Shown in pieces: positions 36,639-45,949 of a stretch of DNA of 64,000 nucleotides (position 1 is its first letter; every line of letters begins with the position of its first letter). The notes under the pieces are model-generated. The model had not been told where the DNA came from. It saw only the letters and a program-made list of their open reading frames with translations, and ran no database searches. Source of the stretch: Pseudonocardiaceae bacterium (lineage in GTDB: Bacteria; Actinomycetota; Actinomycetes; Mycobacteriales; Pseudonocardiaceae); contig WHTH01000006.1 in NCBI GenBank assembly GCA_009377865.1, positions 40,217 to 104,216 on the forward strand. The letters are read 5' to 3'. A program made the position numbers and the translations under genes.

Positions 36639-36750
36639 GACAGCGCCCCCACGCCGTCCACGAACTCGACACGGAGGGTGCCAGGACGGCTGCCGACCCC
36701 CACGGCGTCGAGCTCATGGACACGCATGTGCGGCTGTTAGGTTGTGCCAT

Positions 36751-36846
36751 GGAGGCGTCTGGGTGCCTGGTGGCCCTCGCGGTCTTCAAAACCGACGTGG
36801 CCGAGTACCTCGGTCAGGCGGGTTCGATTCCCGTCCGCCTCCGCCA
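36751..36846 (+). tRNA. selC: Selenocysteine tRNA (anticodon TCA)
   Basis: 96 nt including an encoded GCCA end. The acceptor GGAGGCG pairs with CGCCTCC, the anticodon stem-loop is CGGTC-TTCAAAA-C with anticodon TCA, and a long variable arm (GTGGCCGAGTACCTCGGTCA region) and T loop TTCGATT follow. The acceptor plus T stems can form 13 bp, as in bacterial tRNA-Sec. It reads UGA when SelB and a SECIS element direct it. The UGA-containing fdhA begins 725 bp downstream on the same strand. Confidence 0.95.
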
Positions 36847-36933
36847 ACCACCTCTGTGCGGGCCATCAGGCCACCGTGGTAGTGCCGGTCAGCCGCTGGT
36901 GGCGCTCGGCGCGTAATATCCGCAGAGGAAGTT

Positions 36934-36966
36934 CGTAAAAACCGTAAGAAGAGGCCGTAAAAACCG
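36934..36966 (+). repeat. Two direct CGTAAAAACCG repeats in an A/T-rich patch
   Basis: CGTAAAAACCG occurs at 36934-36944 and 36956-36966. The surrounding 36910-36985 is much more AT-rich than its flanks. It lies between selC and the DUF4143 remnant and may be a leftover of a transferred promoter or operator. Confidence 0.45.
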
Positions 36967-36980
36967 CACAGCGAGGGGTA

Positions 36981-37481
36981 ATCTGGCGTCGTGTCCAGCA
37001 CGTCGCCCTGCTTCACCTGATCCCGCCGTGGTCGAGGAACCTGACCCGCCGCGAGGTCGATCGGCGCCGCCTGTACTTGACCGACTCCGGACTCGTCGCA
37101 CATCTCCTCGGACTCACTGCCGCCCGGTTGGTTCCTGGCCGCGATCCGGACCACGCCGGGCCGTTGCTGGAAGGGTTCGCCGTCGAGCAGCTGCGCCGCC
37201 AAGCCTGGTGGAGCAACGAGGAGGTCCGCCTATTTCACTATCGCGACTACGATCAGCGCGAGATCGACCTCGTGGTGGAGACCCCCGACGGTCGAGTGGC
37301 CGCGATCGAGACCAAGACGAGCTCCAGCATCGGCGAACGAGATGCGCGCCACCTGCGTTGGTTCGCTGACAAGCTGGGCGACCGGCTTGTAGCGGGCGCG
37401 CTGCTCCACACCGGCTCGACCGCCGTACCCCTTGGTCCCCGGCTCGCTGCCCTTCCTCTCTCCGCGCTCTGGATGGGTTGA
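36981..37481 (+). pseudogene. 3' remnant of a DUF4143 AAA ATPase
   Basis: The frame from about 36981 reads LLHLIPPWSRNLTRREVDRR, then LYLTDSGLVAHLLGL. Further on it reads ETPDGRVAAIETKTSSSIGE (restriction-endonuclease-like core, ExK) and runs to the stop at 37481. This is the C-terminal DUF4143 domain. The N-terminal AAA ATPase domain (about 200 residues) is missing, and no proper start is present; TTG 37077 would make 134 residues. Such genes are common mobile-region passengers. It lies directly downstream of selC, a typical insertion neighbourhood, though no integrase is seen. Confidence 0.65.
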
Positions 37482-37571
37482 GATCGGGGCGCACTCCGTT
37501 TGCGGCACTCCAGCAGGGGTAGCAACCTGGGGATCCCCAGCGTGGTCGGCGACGAAGGGCGGGATGAGGGC

Positions 37572-40500
37572 GTGGGCGTGCGGAGCTGGATCGCACGGTG
37601 GCCGGTCTACCGGCAGCTCACCGGCGACGACGGTCTGGGGCGCGGCGCCGCGGCTCGCTCCCCCCGCACCGAAGCGTTACAGGCACGGACCGAGACCGCC
37701 GACCGCGAGGTCAAGTCGATCTGCCCGTTCTGCGCAGTGGGCTGCGCCCAGCGGGTGTTCGTCAAAGACGAGCAGGTCACCCAGATCGAGGGCGACCCCG
37801 ACTCCCCCGTCAGCCGCGGAAGGCTGTGCCCGCGCGGCTCGTCGAGCCTGTCGCTGGTCACCTCGCCCACCCGCGAGCAGAAGATCCGCTACCGCCGCCC
37901 GTACGGCACCGAGTGGGGGGACCTCGACCTCGACACCGCGATGGACATGATCGCCGACCGGGTGATCGAGACCCGCGCGAACAGCTGGCAGCACACCGAC
38001 GAGCTGGGCAGGCACCTGCACCGCACCATGGGCATCGCGAGCCTCGGAGGAGCGACCCTCGACAACGAGGAGAACTACCTCATGAAGAAGCTCTACACCG
38101 CCCTGGGCGCGGTGCAGGTGGAGAATCAGGCCCGCATTTGACACTCCTCCACCGTCCCCGGTCTGGGGACCAGCTTCGGGCGCGGCGGCGCCACCACTTT
38201 CCAGCAGGACCTGGCCAACTCCGACTGCATCGTCATCCAGGGCTCGAACATGGCCGAGGCGCACCCGGTCGGCTTCCAGTGGGTGATGGAGGCCAAGGCC
38301 CGCGGCGCCACGGTCATCCACGTCGACCCCCGCTACACCCGAACCTCGGCGCTGGCCGACATGCACGTCCCCATCCGGGCGGGCAGTGACATCGCGTTCC
38401 TCGGCGGCCTGATCAACTACGTGCTGACCCACGACGCGCACTTCGAAGAGTACGTCAAGGCCTACACCAACGCGCCGATGATCCTGCGGGATGACTTCGC
38501 CGACACCGAGGACCTCGACGGGCTGTTCTCCGGCTACGACCACGAGTCGGGCTCCTACGACGTCCGCAGCTGGCAGTACCAGGGCGCCGAGGTGGAGGCC
38601 TCGGCCGGCAAGCGCGACGAGACCGGGGCGTCGGTCGAACAGGTCATCGACGAGCGACTGCAGACCGCAAGCGGGTCGGAGCAGGCCGGGTCCGGCGGTG
38701 CGCCGATGCGCGGCACGCCGGACCGCGACGGGACGTTGCAGCACCCCCGCTGCGTGTTCCAGGTCCTCAAGCGGCACTACTCCCGCTACACCCCGGAGAT
38801 GGTGGCGAAGGTCTGCGGCACGCCGCCGGAGCAGTTTGAGCGGGTGGCCCGCGAGCTGGTCACCAACTCCGGGCGGGAGCGGACCAGCGCCTTCGCCTAC
38901 GCGGTGGGCTGGACACACCACACCGTGGGGGTGCAGTACATCCGGTGCGCGTCGGTGCTGCAGGCGCTGCTGGGCAACATCGGACGCCCCGGCGGCGGGA
39001 TCATGGCGCTGCGCGGGCACGCCAGCATCCAGGGTTCCACCGACATCCCCACGCTCTACAACATCCTGCCCGGCTACATCCCGATGCCCCACGCCCACCG
39101 GGAGCAGGATCTTGCCAGCTTCGTCGCGGCCGACTCCGGCGAGAAGGGCTTCTGGGGCAACATGGACGCCTACACGGTGAGCCTGCTGCGTTCCTGGTTC
39201 GGCGACGCGGCGACCGCCGACAACGACTACTGCTTCGACCACCTGCCCCGGCTGACCGGCGATCACGGCACCTTCCAGACCGTGATGGACCAGATCGACG
39301 GCATCGTGAAGGGGTACTTCGTCATCGGGGAGAACCCTGCGGTGGGCACCGCCAACTCGAAGCAGCAGCGACTCGGGCTGGCCAACCTGGACTGGCTGGT
39401 GGTGCGCGACCTGAACATGATCGAGACGGCCACGTTCTGGTCCGACGGACCGGAGATCACGACCGGTGAGATGGCCACCGAACGTATCGGCACCGAGGTG
39501 TTCTTCCTGCCGGCGGCGGCGCACACCGAGAAGGACGGCACCTTCACCAACACGCAACGGCTGCTGCAGTGGCACCACAAGGCCGTCGAGCCGAGCGGCG
39601 ACGCGCGCAGCGACCTGTGGTTCTACTACCACCTGGGGCGGCGGATCCGGGCCAAGCTCGCGGCCTCGACCGAGGCCCGGGACCGGCCGGTGCGCGACCT
39701 GGTCTGGGACTACCCCACCGTGAGCTCTCCCACCCGCCCCGAGATCGACGAGCCGAGCGCTGCCGCGGTGCTTCGCGAGATCAACGGCACCGGGCCGGAC
39801 GGGGCGGCGCTGTCGACCTACACCCAGCTGCGCAACGACGGCTCCACCCGCTGCGGTTGCTGGATCTACTGCGGGGTCTACGCCGGCGAGGTCAACCAGG
39901 CCGCGCGGCGCAAGCCCGGGTCCGAGCAGAGCTGGGTGGCACCGGAGTGGGGCTGGGCGTGGCCGCTGAACCGCCGCATCCTCTACAACCGCGCCTCGGC
40001 CGACCCGGACGGCAACGCGTGGAGCCAGCGCAAGGCCTACATCCGCTGGGACGCCGAGGCGGGCAAGTGGGTCGGGCCCGACGTGCCCGACTTCGAGGCC
40101 ACCAAGCCGCCGGACTATGTGCCCCCCGAGGGAGCGAAGGCGCAGGACGCGATCGGCGGCGACGAGCCGTTCATCATGCAGGCCGACGGCCGTGCCTGGC
40201 TCTACGCCCCGGCCGGGCTGGTCGACGGGCCGCTGCCCGCACACTACGAGCCCGAGGAATCCCCGGTGCGCAACGCGCTCTACGGGTGGCAGAGCAACCC
40301 GGCCCGGCAGCAGTACAAGCGCCCGGAGAACCCGTATCACCCGGTGGACGGCCATCCCGGGTCCGACGTGTTCCCGTACGTCTTCACCACCTTCCGGGTC
40401 ACCGAGCACCACACCGCGGGCGGGATGAGCCGCTGGACCCCGCACCTGTCCGAGCTGCAGCCGGAGATGTTCCTGGAGATCTCCCCGGAGCTGGCCGCCG

Positions 40501-40847
40501 AGCGCGGGCTCGAGCACCGCGGGTGGGCCACCGTCGTGACCGCGCGGTCGGCCATCGAGGGCAGGGTGCTGGTCACCGACCGCGCCAAGCCGCTGCGGCT
40601 CGACGGACGGGTGATCCACCAGATCGGCATCCCGTGGCACTGGGGCCCCAACGGCCTGACCACCGGCGATGCGGCCAACGAGCTGCTCGGGGTCTCGCTG
40701 GACCCCAACGTGCACATCATGGAGACCAAGGCCTCCACCTGTGACATCCGGCCGGGACGGCGCCCGCGCGGTCCCGAGCTGGTGACCTATGTCGCCGACT
40801 ATCGTCGTCGCGCCGGTCTCGAGGCCGGATTGGAGGAGCGCTCGTGA
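37572..40847 (+). CDS. fdhA: Selenocysteine-containing formate dehydrogenase, catalytic subunit
   Basis: 1091 residues when TGA 38139-38141 is read as selenocysteine 190. The same frame continues from GTG 37572 to the stop at 40845. Residues C51, C54, C58 and C86 (ICPFCAVGC, RLCPRG) bind one [4Fe-4S]; Sec190 would ligate the Mo/W of the bis-pterin cofactor, with HSSTVPGLGTSFGRGG after it. The C-terminal molybdopterin-dinucleotide-binding domain is present. It oxidises formate to CO2. No Tat signal is visible, so it is cytoplasmic-facing. GTG 37572 (MGVRSW) follows GAAGGGCGGG. It is coupled to fdhB by a 4-bp overlap. Confidence 0.95.
38139..38170 (+). promoter_or_regulatory. UGA selenocysteine codon and bacterial SECIS-like hairpin
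   Basis: TGA 38139-38141 is followed by a perfect 6-bp stem GTCCCC (38154-38159) / GGGGAC (38165-38170) closing the loop GGTCT. The loop begins 18 nt after the UGA, and its GGUCU is the same as in the E. coli fdhF SECIS loop that SelB binds. It lies wholly in coding sequence, as in other bacterial SECIS elements. Confidence 0.88.
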
Positions 40848-41767
40848 CGGACAACCGGCTCGCCGGGCCGCTCGACGACCCCACCGCCGAGGCGGGCTAC
40901 CCCGCCGACCACCCCGAGCGGGTCGGGTTCTTCACCGACACCAGCATCTGCATCGGATGCAAGGCCTGCGAAGTGGCCTGCAAGGAGTGGAACCTGCTGG
41001 AAGCCGACGGGCCGCTCGACCTGTCCGGCAATTCCTACGACAACACCGTCGGGCTCGGTGCCGACACCTGGCGCCACGTGGCGTTCATCGAGCAACGGGT
41101 GCCCGCCCGCGACAAGCCGCAGGTCGATCTGGGGATGCCAGGACCCGGGCCACCGGGTGGAACTTCGCAGGGCGGCGACCGCGACGACCGCGATGCCACC
41201 GACGTGCGCTGGCTGATGTCCTCCGACGTCTGCAAGCACTGCACCCACGCCGCTTGCCTCGACGTCTGCCCCACCGGCGCGCTGATCCGCACCGAGCACG
41301 GCACCGTCATGGTGCAGGACGACATCTGCAACGGCTGCGGCTACTGCATCCCGGCCTGCCCCTACGGGGTGATCGACCAGCGGCCGCACGACGGCGGCGC
41401 CTTCAAGTGCACGATGTGCCAGGACCGGCTCGGCGACGGGCTCGCCCCCGCGTGCGCGACGGCGTGCCCCACCGACTCCATCCAGTTCGGACCGCTCGAC
41501 GAGCTGCGCGAACGCGCCGCGCAGCGCGTCGAGGAGCTGCACGAGCGGGGCGTGCCGGAGGCGCGGCTCTACGGCCACGACCCCTCCGACGGGGTCGGCG
41601 GTGACGGAGCGTTCTTCTTGCTGCTCGACGAGCCGGAGGTCTACGGCTTCCCGCCCGACCCGGTGGTCACAACCCGCGACCTGCCCGCGATGTGGCGTCA
41701 CGCCGCCGGTGCCGCACTCGCGGCCGCCGGTGGCATCGCACTGGCGTTTCTCGGAGGGTCGCGATGA
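40844..41767 (+). CDS. fdhB: Formate dehydrogenase iron-sulfur subunit
   Basis: 307 residues with four ferredoxin-type [4Fe-4S] cysteine sets: CIGCKACEVACKEW, CKHCTHAACLDVCPTGAL, CNGCGYCIPACPYG and CTMCQDRLGDGLAPACATACP. It passes electrons from FdhA to the membrane subunit. A C-terminal hydrophobic segment (AAGAALAAAGGIALAFLGG) can anchor it to the membrane. GTG 40844 overlaps the fdhA stop, and its stop overlaps the next ATG. Confidence 0.95.
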   Translation: MTDNRLAGPLDDPTAEAGYPADHPERVGFFTDTSICIGCKACEVACKEWNLLEADGPLDLSGNSYDNTVGLGADTWRHVAFIEQRVPARDKPQVDLGMPGPGPPGGTSQGGDRDDRDATDVRWLMSSDVCKHCTHAACLDVCPTGALIRTEHGTVMVQDDICNGCGYCIPACPYGVIDQRPHDGGAFKCTMCQDRLGDGLAPACATACPTDSIQFGPLDELRERAAQRVEELHERGVPEARLYGHDPSDGVGGDGAFFLLLDEPEVYGFPPDPVVTTRDLPAMWRHAAGAALAAAGGIALAFLGGSR

Positions 41768-42714
41768 ACCCTCGGCGCGGCGAGCGGCTGATGGTGCCCG
41801 AGGCCGAGTTCCAGTCGTACTACGACCAGCCGGTGATCAAGCCGCCGGTGTGGAAGGTCCCGGACGTCCCCGCCTACCTGTACCTCGGTGGGTTGGCCGG
41901 GGCCTCCGCGTCGATGGCGGCGCTGGCCGACGCCACCGGGCGACCGTCACTGCGGCGGGTCGGGCGGATCGCGTCCGCGCTCGGCGCGACGGCCAGCGTC
42001 GGGGCGCTGATCCACGACCTCGGCCGGCCCGAGCGGTTCCTGCACATGCTGCGGGTGTTCAAGCCGACCTCGCCGCTATCGGTGGGCTCGTGGATCCTGG
42101 CGCCGTTCGGCTCGCTCGCCGCCGCAGGCGCGGCCAGCGAGCTGACCGGTATCGCTCCCCGGCTGGGCAGTGTCGCCGGTGCCGGCGCGGGACTGCTCGG
42201 CCCCGCGATGACCACCTACACCGCCGTGCTGCTGGCCGACACCGCCGTCCCGGCATGGCACGAGGCACATCCGCAGCTGCCGGTGGTGTTCGCCGGAAGC
42301 GCGCTGGCCAGCGCTGGCGGGGTGGGGTTGCTCGCCGGCGCCGAGGCCGGTCCGGCGCGCCGGATGGCGGTGCTCGGCGCGGCCGTGGAGCTCGGCGCAA
42401 CCGAGCTGATGGAGCGTTCCATCGGCCTGCCCGGCGAGGCGTACCGGACCGGCCGGGCGGCCACGGTGCTGCGTGCGGCCCGGGCGCTGACCGCCGCGGG
42501 CGGGGTCGGTGCGCTGCTCGGGATGCGACACCCGGGCAGCCGGGTGACCTCGGTGCTCTCCGGCCTGCTGCTCAACGCCGGTGCCGCCACCACCCGTTAC
42601 GGCATCTTCGAAGCCGGCATGCAGTCCGCGCGGGATCCGAAGTTCACCGTTGTCCCGCAGCGGCAACGGCTGGCAGAGCGCGGCGCAGCGGCGCCGGACA
42701 ACCACCACCACTGA
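41764..42714 (+). CDS. NrfD/PsrC-like membrane subunit of formate dehydrogenase
   Basis: 316 residues with about eight hydrophobic helices. The NrfD-type start PPVWKVPDVPAYLYLGGLAG is followed by LIHDLGRPERFLHMLRVFKP, the conserved loop of this family, and SPLSVGSWIL. It lacks haem-ligand histidine pairs of cytochrome b type (FdnI) and would pass electrons directly to menaquinone. The C-terminus ends NHHH. ATG 41764 overlaps the fdhB stop by 4 bp. A family A palindrome starts 4 bp after its stop. Confidence 0.9.
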   Translation: MNPRRGERLMVPEAEFQSYYDQPVIKPPVWKVPDVPAYLYLGGLAGASASMAALADATGRPSLRRVGRIASALGATASVGALIHDLGRPERFLHMLRVFKPTSPLSVGSWILAPFGSLAAAGAASELTGIAPRLGSVAGAGAGLLGPAMTTYTAVLLADTAVPAWHEAHPQLPVVFAGSALASAGGVGLLAGAEAGPARRMAVLGAAVELGATELMERSIGLPGEAYRTGRAATVLRAARALTAAGGVGALLGMRHPGSRVTSVLSGLLLNAGAATTRYGIFEAGMQSARDPKFTVVPQRQRLAERGAAAPDNHHH

Positions 42715-42717
42715 GTC

Positions 42718-42770
42718 GCCGGGAAGGGCACCTTCACTGCATCGGACGCAGTCAAGGTGCCCCTCACGGC
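42718..42770 (+). repeat. 53-bp dispersed palindrome, family A copy 3
   Basis: Outer arms GCCGGGAAGGGCACC / GGTGCCCCTCACGGC and a perfect inner stem ACTGC/GCAGT around ATCGGAC. It follows the fdh operon and precedes selA, so it may end fdh transcription. Confidence 0.85.
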
Positions 42771-42789
42771 GAATCTAGGTACCTCTGAC

Positions 42790-42812
42790 GCCGTGAAGGG
42801 GCCCTTCGTGGC
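42790..42812 (+). repeat. Shortened family A palindrome
   Basis: GCCGTGAAGGGGCCCTTCGTGGC keeps the outer arms of the 53-bp family but has lost the inner stem, leaving the perfect core AAGGGGCCCTT. It lies 38 bp before the selA start. Confidence 0.65.
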
Positions 42813-42849
42813 TTCACCAACGGGAAACGGAGTCTCGTAGAGTGCTGGC

Positions 42850-44145
42850 ATGAGCGATCCGCGACGGCAGGTGCCGCGCACCGACGCGCTGCTCGTCGAG
42901 CCGCCGATCGCCGCAGCTGTCGAACGGATCGGCCGCTCACTGGTCAAGCAGGCCGTCGGCGCCGCTCAGCAGCGAGTGCGCGACGGGGCGCTGGACCCCG
43001 CGAAGGTCGTCGACGACGTGCTCGCAGGATTGCCGCCGTCGGCGTCGAGCCTGCACCCGGTGCTCAACGCCACCGGAGTATTGCTGCACACCAACCTCGG
43101 CCGGGCTCCGCTGTCGGCCGCCGCGGTCGACGCGCTGAGCGGTGCCGCGGGCACCAGCGACGTCGAGCTCGACCTGGCGACCGGCGCCCGCGGCCGCCGC
43201 GGCCAGGGCGCGATCGACGCCCTCGCCGGCGCGGTGCCCGATGCCGGCGCGGTGCACGTGGTGAACAACGGTGCCGCCGCGCTGGTGCTCGCCGCGACCG
43301 CGCTGGCAGCCGGTCGCGACATCGTCATCGCCCGTGGCGAGATGGTGGAGATCGGCGACGGGTTCCGCATCCCCGACCTGCTGGTCTCCACCGGGGCGCG
43401 GCTGCGCGAGGTCGGCACCACCAACCGCGTCACACGCAACGACTACTCCGACGCGATCGGCCCGGACACCGGCTTCGTACTCAAGGTGCACCCGTCGAAT
43501 TTCATCGTCACGGGCTTCACCTCGGCCGTACCGGTCGGTGACCTGCGCGGCCTCGGCGTCCCGGTGGTCGCCGACATCGGTTCCGGGCTGCTGGCCCCAC
43601 ACCCGGCGCTGCCCGACGAGCCGGACGCGGCGACCACACTGCGCCGGGGCGCCGACCTCGTCACAGCGTCCGGGGACAAGCTGCTCGGTGGGCCGCAGGC
43701 AGGGCTGCTGCTCGGTGACCCAGAGCTGGTCACCCGGCTGCGCCGCCACCCGCTGGCCCGCGCGCTGCGGGTCGACAAGCTCACCCTCGCCGCGCTGGAG
43801 GCGACCCTGCGCGGCCCGGCCACCCCGACCGCACAGGCACTGGCAGCCGATCCCGCCGCGCTGCACCGCCGGGCGACCGCGCTGGCGTCGGCGCTGTCCG
43901 AGCAGGACGTGGATGCGGTTGCGGTGCGGTCCGCGGCGACCGTCGGCGGCGGCGGCGCCCCGGGGGTCGAGCTCCCCAGCGCCGCGGTCAGCCTTCCAGC
44001 GGGTTACGCCGCCCCGCTGCGAGCCGGTGACCCGCCGGTGCTGGCCCGGATCGACCGCGGCCGCTGCCTGCTCGACCTGCGCGGGCTGCCCGGCAGCGCC
44101 GACGAGACGCTGCGGGCGGCCGTGCTGGCCGCGAGGAACGCCTGA
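42850..44145 (+). CDS. selA: L-seryl-tRNA(Sec) selenium transferase
   Basis: 431 residues. This PLP enzyme converts Ser-tRNA-Sec to Sec-tRNA-Sec using selenophosphate. The PLP lysine is in SGDKLLGGPQAGLLLG, and LNATGVLLHTNLGRAPLS and ARGEMVEIGDGFRIPDLL are diagnostic. ATG 42850 is used. It overlaps selB by one base (TGATG). Together with selB, selC and a Sec-containing fdhA it shows that Sec insertion is active here. SelD, which makes selenophosphate, is not in the window. Confidence 0.96.
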   Translation: MSDPRRQVPRTDALLVEPPIAAAVERIGRSLVKQAVGAAQQRVRDGALDPAKVVDDVLAGLPPSASSLHPVLNATGVLLHTNLGRAPLSAAAVDALSGAAGTSDVELDLATGARGRRGQGAIDALAGAVPDAGAVHVVNNGAAALVLAATALAAGRDIVIARGEMVEIGDGFRIPDLLVSTGARLREVGTTNRVTRNDYSDAIGPDTGFVLKVHPSNFIVTGFTSAVPVGDLRGLGVPVVADIGSGLLAPHPALPDEPDAATTLRRGADLVTASGDKLLGGPQAGLLLGDPELVTRLRRHPLARALRVDKLTLAALEATLRGPATPTAQALAADPAALHRRATALASALSEQDVDAVAVRSAATVGGGGAPGVELPSAAVSLPAGYAAPLRAGDPPVLARIDRGRCLLDLRGLPGSADETLRAAVLAARNA

Positions 44146-45905
44146 TGCATGTCGTCGCCACCGCCGGGCACGTCGACCACGGCAAGTCCACCCTGATCCG
44201 CGCGCTGACCGGGATGGAGCCCGACCGGTGGGCCGAGGAGCGGCGCCGCGGCATGACCATCGACCTCGGCTTCGCCTGGACCGACCTCCCGGACGGCCAG
44301 ACGGTGGCGTTCGTCGACGTCCCGGGCCACGAGAAGTTCGTGGCCAACATGCTCGCCGGGATCGGGCCGGTGCCCGCCGCCCTGCTGGTCGTCGCCGCCG
44401 ACGAGGGATGGATGCCGCAATCGCGCGAGCACCTCGACGCGCTGCACGCACTCGGTGTGTCGCACGGGCTGCTCGTCGTCACCCGCAGCGACCTGATGGA
44501 ACCGGAGCTGGCGCGGGAGGAGGCACTCGAGCACCTGGCGGGCACCAGCCTGGCCGGCATCCCCGCGGTGTGCGTCTCCGGCGTCACCGGCGAGGGCATC
44601 GACGAGCTGCGCCGGGCGCTGGGCCGGCTGGTGGCAGGGCTGCCCGCCCCGGACGCCGACGCCGCCGTGCGGCTGTGGGTGGACCGCGCGTTCACCATCA
44701 AGGGCGCCGGCACGGTGGTCACGGGCACGCTGGCCGCCGGGACGCTCCGCGTCGGCGACGAGTTGGAGCTGTCCCCCGGGCGGCAACGGATGGTGGTGCG
44801 CGGGCTGCAGTCGCTTGGCGAGCCCGTCGACAGCGCCAGGGCCGTGGCGCGGGTCGCGGTGAACCTGCGCGGGGTGTCGCTCGACACCGTGGGCCGCGGC
44901 GCCGTGCTGCTGTCGCCCGGATGCTGGCTGACCACCCGCACCCTCGACGTCCGGCTGCACGGCGTCGACACAACCGACCAGCTCTCCCGCCACGTCGTGC
45001 TGCACGCCGGGGCCGCCGCGATACCGGCGCGGGTCCGTCCACTCGGGACAGACACCGCTCGGCTCGTACTCGATCGGGCACTCCCGCTTCGGATCGGGGA
45101 CCGCGCCCTGCTGCGCGATCCCGGCGCGCACCGAATCCCTGCCGGGGTCACCGTGCTCGACGTCCGGCCCGCCGCACTGCGCCGCCGGGGCGCCGCGAGG
45201 TCCCGCGCCGCGCAGCTGTCCACGATGGACGGTGTGCCCGACGGTGCCGCGGAGCTGCGTCGTCGCGGCATGCTGCGGCGTGACGAGCTTGTCGCTATGG
45301 GCGCGCGGGTGCCGGAGGGCACGCCGGAGGCCGCCGGGTGGCTCGTCGATCCCGCCGTGCTCGCCGAGCGCGCCGAGCGGCTCTCGGCCGCGGTGGCCGA
45401 TTACACGACGGCGCACCCCCTCGAACCCGGGATGCCCGCCGAAGCCGCACGGCAGGCCGCGGGCGTGCCGGACGCCCGGCTCGTCGAGCTGTTGCTCGGG
45501 CGCAAGCTGACGCTGCGCGACGGGCGGGTGAATCACGGCACGTCTCGCGCCGAGCTGCCGCCCGCCGTGGCCACTGCCGTGGCCACCGTCCGCGACGAGC
45601 TCGCGGCCCGCCCGTTCGCCGCCCCGGAGGCCAACCGGCTCACCGAGCTGGGACTGGGCACCAAGCAGCTCGCCGCCGCCAGCCGGGCCGGCGAGCTGCT
45701 CAAGCTCGCCGACGGCATCTACCTCGCCCCCGGGGCCGACGACGATGCCGCTGCGCAGCTGGCCTCACTCGATTCCCCGTTCACGCTCAGCCAGGCCCGC
45801 CAAGCACTGGACACCACGCGCCGGGTCGCCGTCCCGCTCATGGAGCACCTCGCCCGGCGCGGCATCACCCGGCGCCACCCCGACGGCACCCACGAGCTGC
45901 GCTGA
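44145..45905 (+). CDS. selB: Selenocysteine-specific elongation factor
   Basis: 586 residues. The EF-Tu-like GTPase G1 motif is GHVDHGKST, G3 is DVPGHEKF and VVTRSDL is at G4. Domains II and III follow (FTIKGAGTVVTGTLAAGTL). The C-terminal winged-helix domains (about residues 400-586, ending RRGITRRHPDGTHELR) bind the SECIS hairpin. It brings Sec-tRNA-Sec to the ribosome at UGA. It is translationally coupled to selA. Confidence 0.96.
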   Translation: MHVVATAGHVDHGKSTLIRALTGMEPDRWAEERRRGMTIDLGFAWTDLPDGQTVAFVDVPGHEKFVANMLAGIGPVPAALLVVAADEGWMPQSREHLDALHALGVSHGLLVVTRSDLMEPELAREEALEHLAGTSLAGIPAVCVSGVTGEGIDELRRALGRLVAGLPAPDADAAVRLWVDRAFTIKGAGTVVTGTLAAGTLRVGDELELSPGRQRMVVRGLQSLGEPVDSARAVARVAVNLRGVSLDTVGRGAVLLSPGCWLTTRTLDVRLHGVDTTDQLSRHVVLHAGAAAIPARVRPLGTDTARLVLDRALPLRIGDRALLRDPGAHRIPAGVTVLDVRPAALRRRGAARSRAAQLSTMDGVPDGAAELRRRGMLRRDELVAMGARVPEGTPEAAGWLVDPAVLAERAERLSAAVADYTTAHPLEPGMPAEAARQAAGVPDARLVELLLGRKLTLRDGRVNHGTSRAELPPAVATAVATVRDELAARPFAAPEANRLTELGLGTKQLAAASRAGELLKLADGIYLAPGADDDAAAQLASLDSPFTLSQARQALDTTRRVAVPLMEHLARRGITRRHPDGTHELR

Positions 45906-45949
45906 CACACCCGGCTCGGTGCCACCGGGCCAGTCGTAGCCTGGCGCCC

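Noticed and set aside
38139..38141. TGA in fdhA as a nonsense mutation making a pseudogene
   Set aside because: It lies at the Sec/Cys active-site position, a SECIS-like hairpin follows, the frame stays intact for 900 more codons, and selC, selA and selB are adjacent.
37677..40715. Open frame of 1012 codons on the minus strand across fdhA
   Set aside because: It is antisense to a gene with clear cofactor motifs, has no recognisable domain, and its composition is the usual high-GC shadow. The same applies to the long minus-strand frames at 13311-15962, 3224-5248 and 27798-29816.
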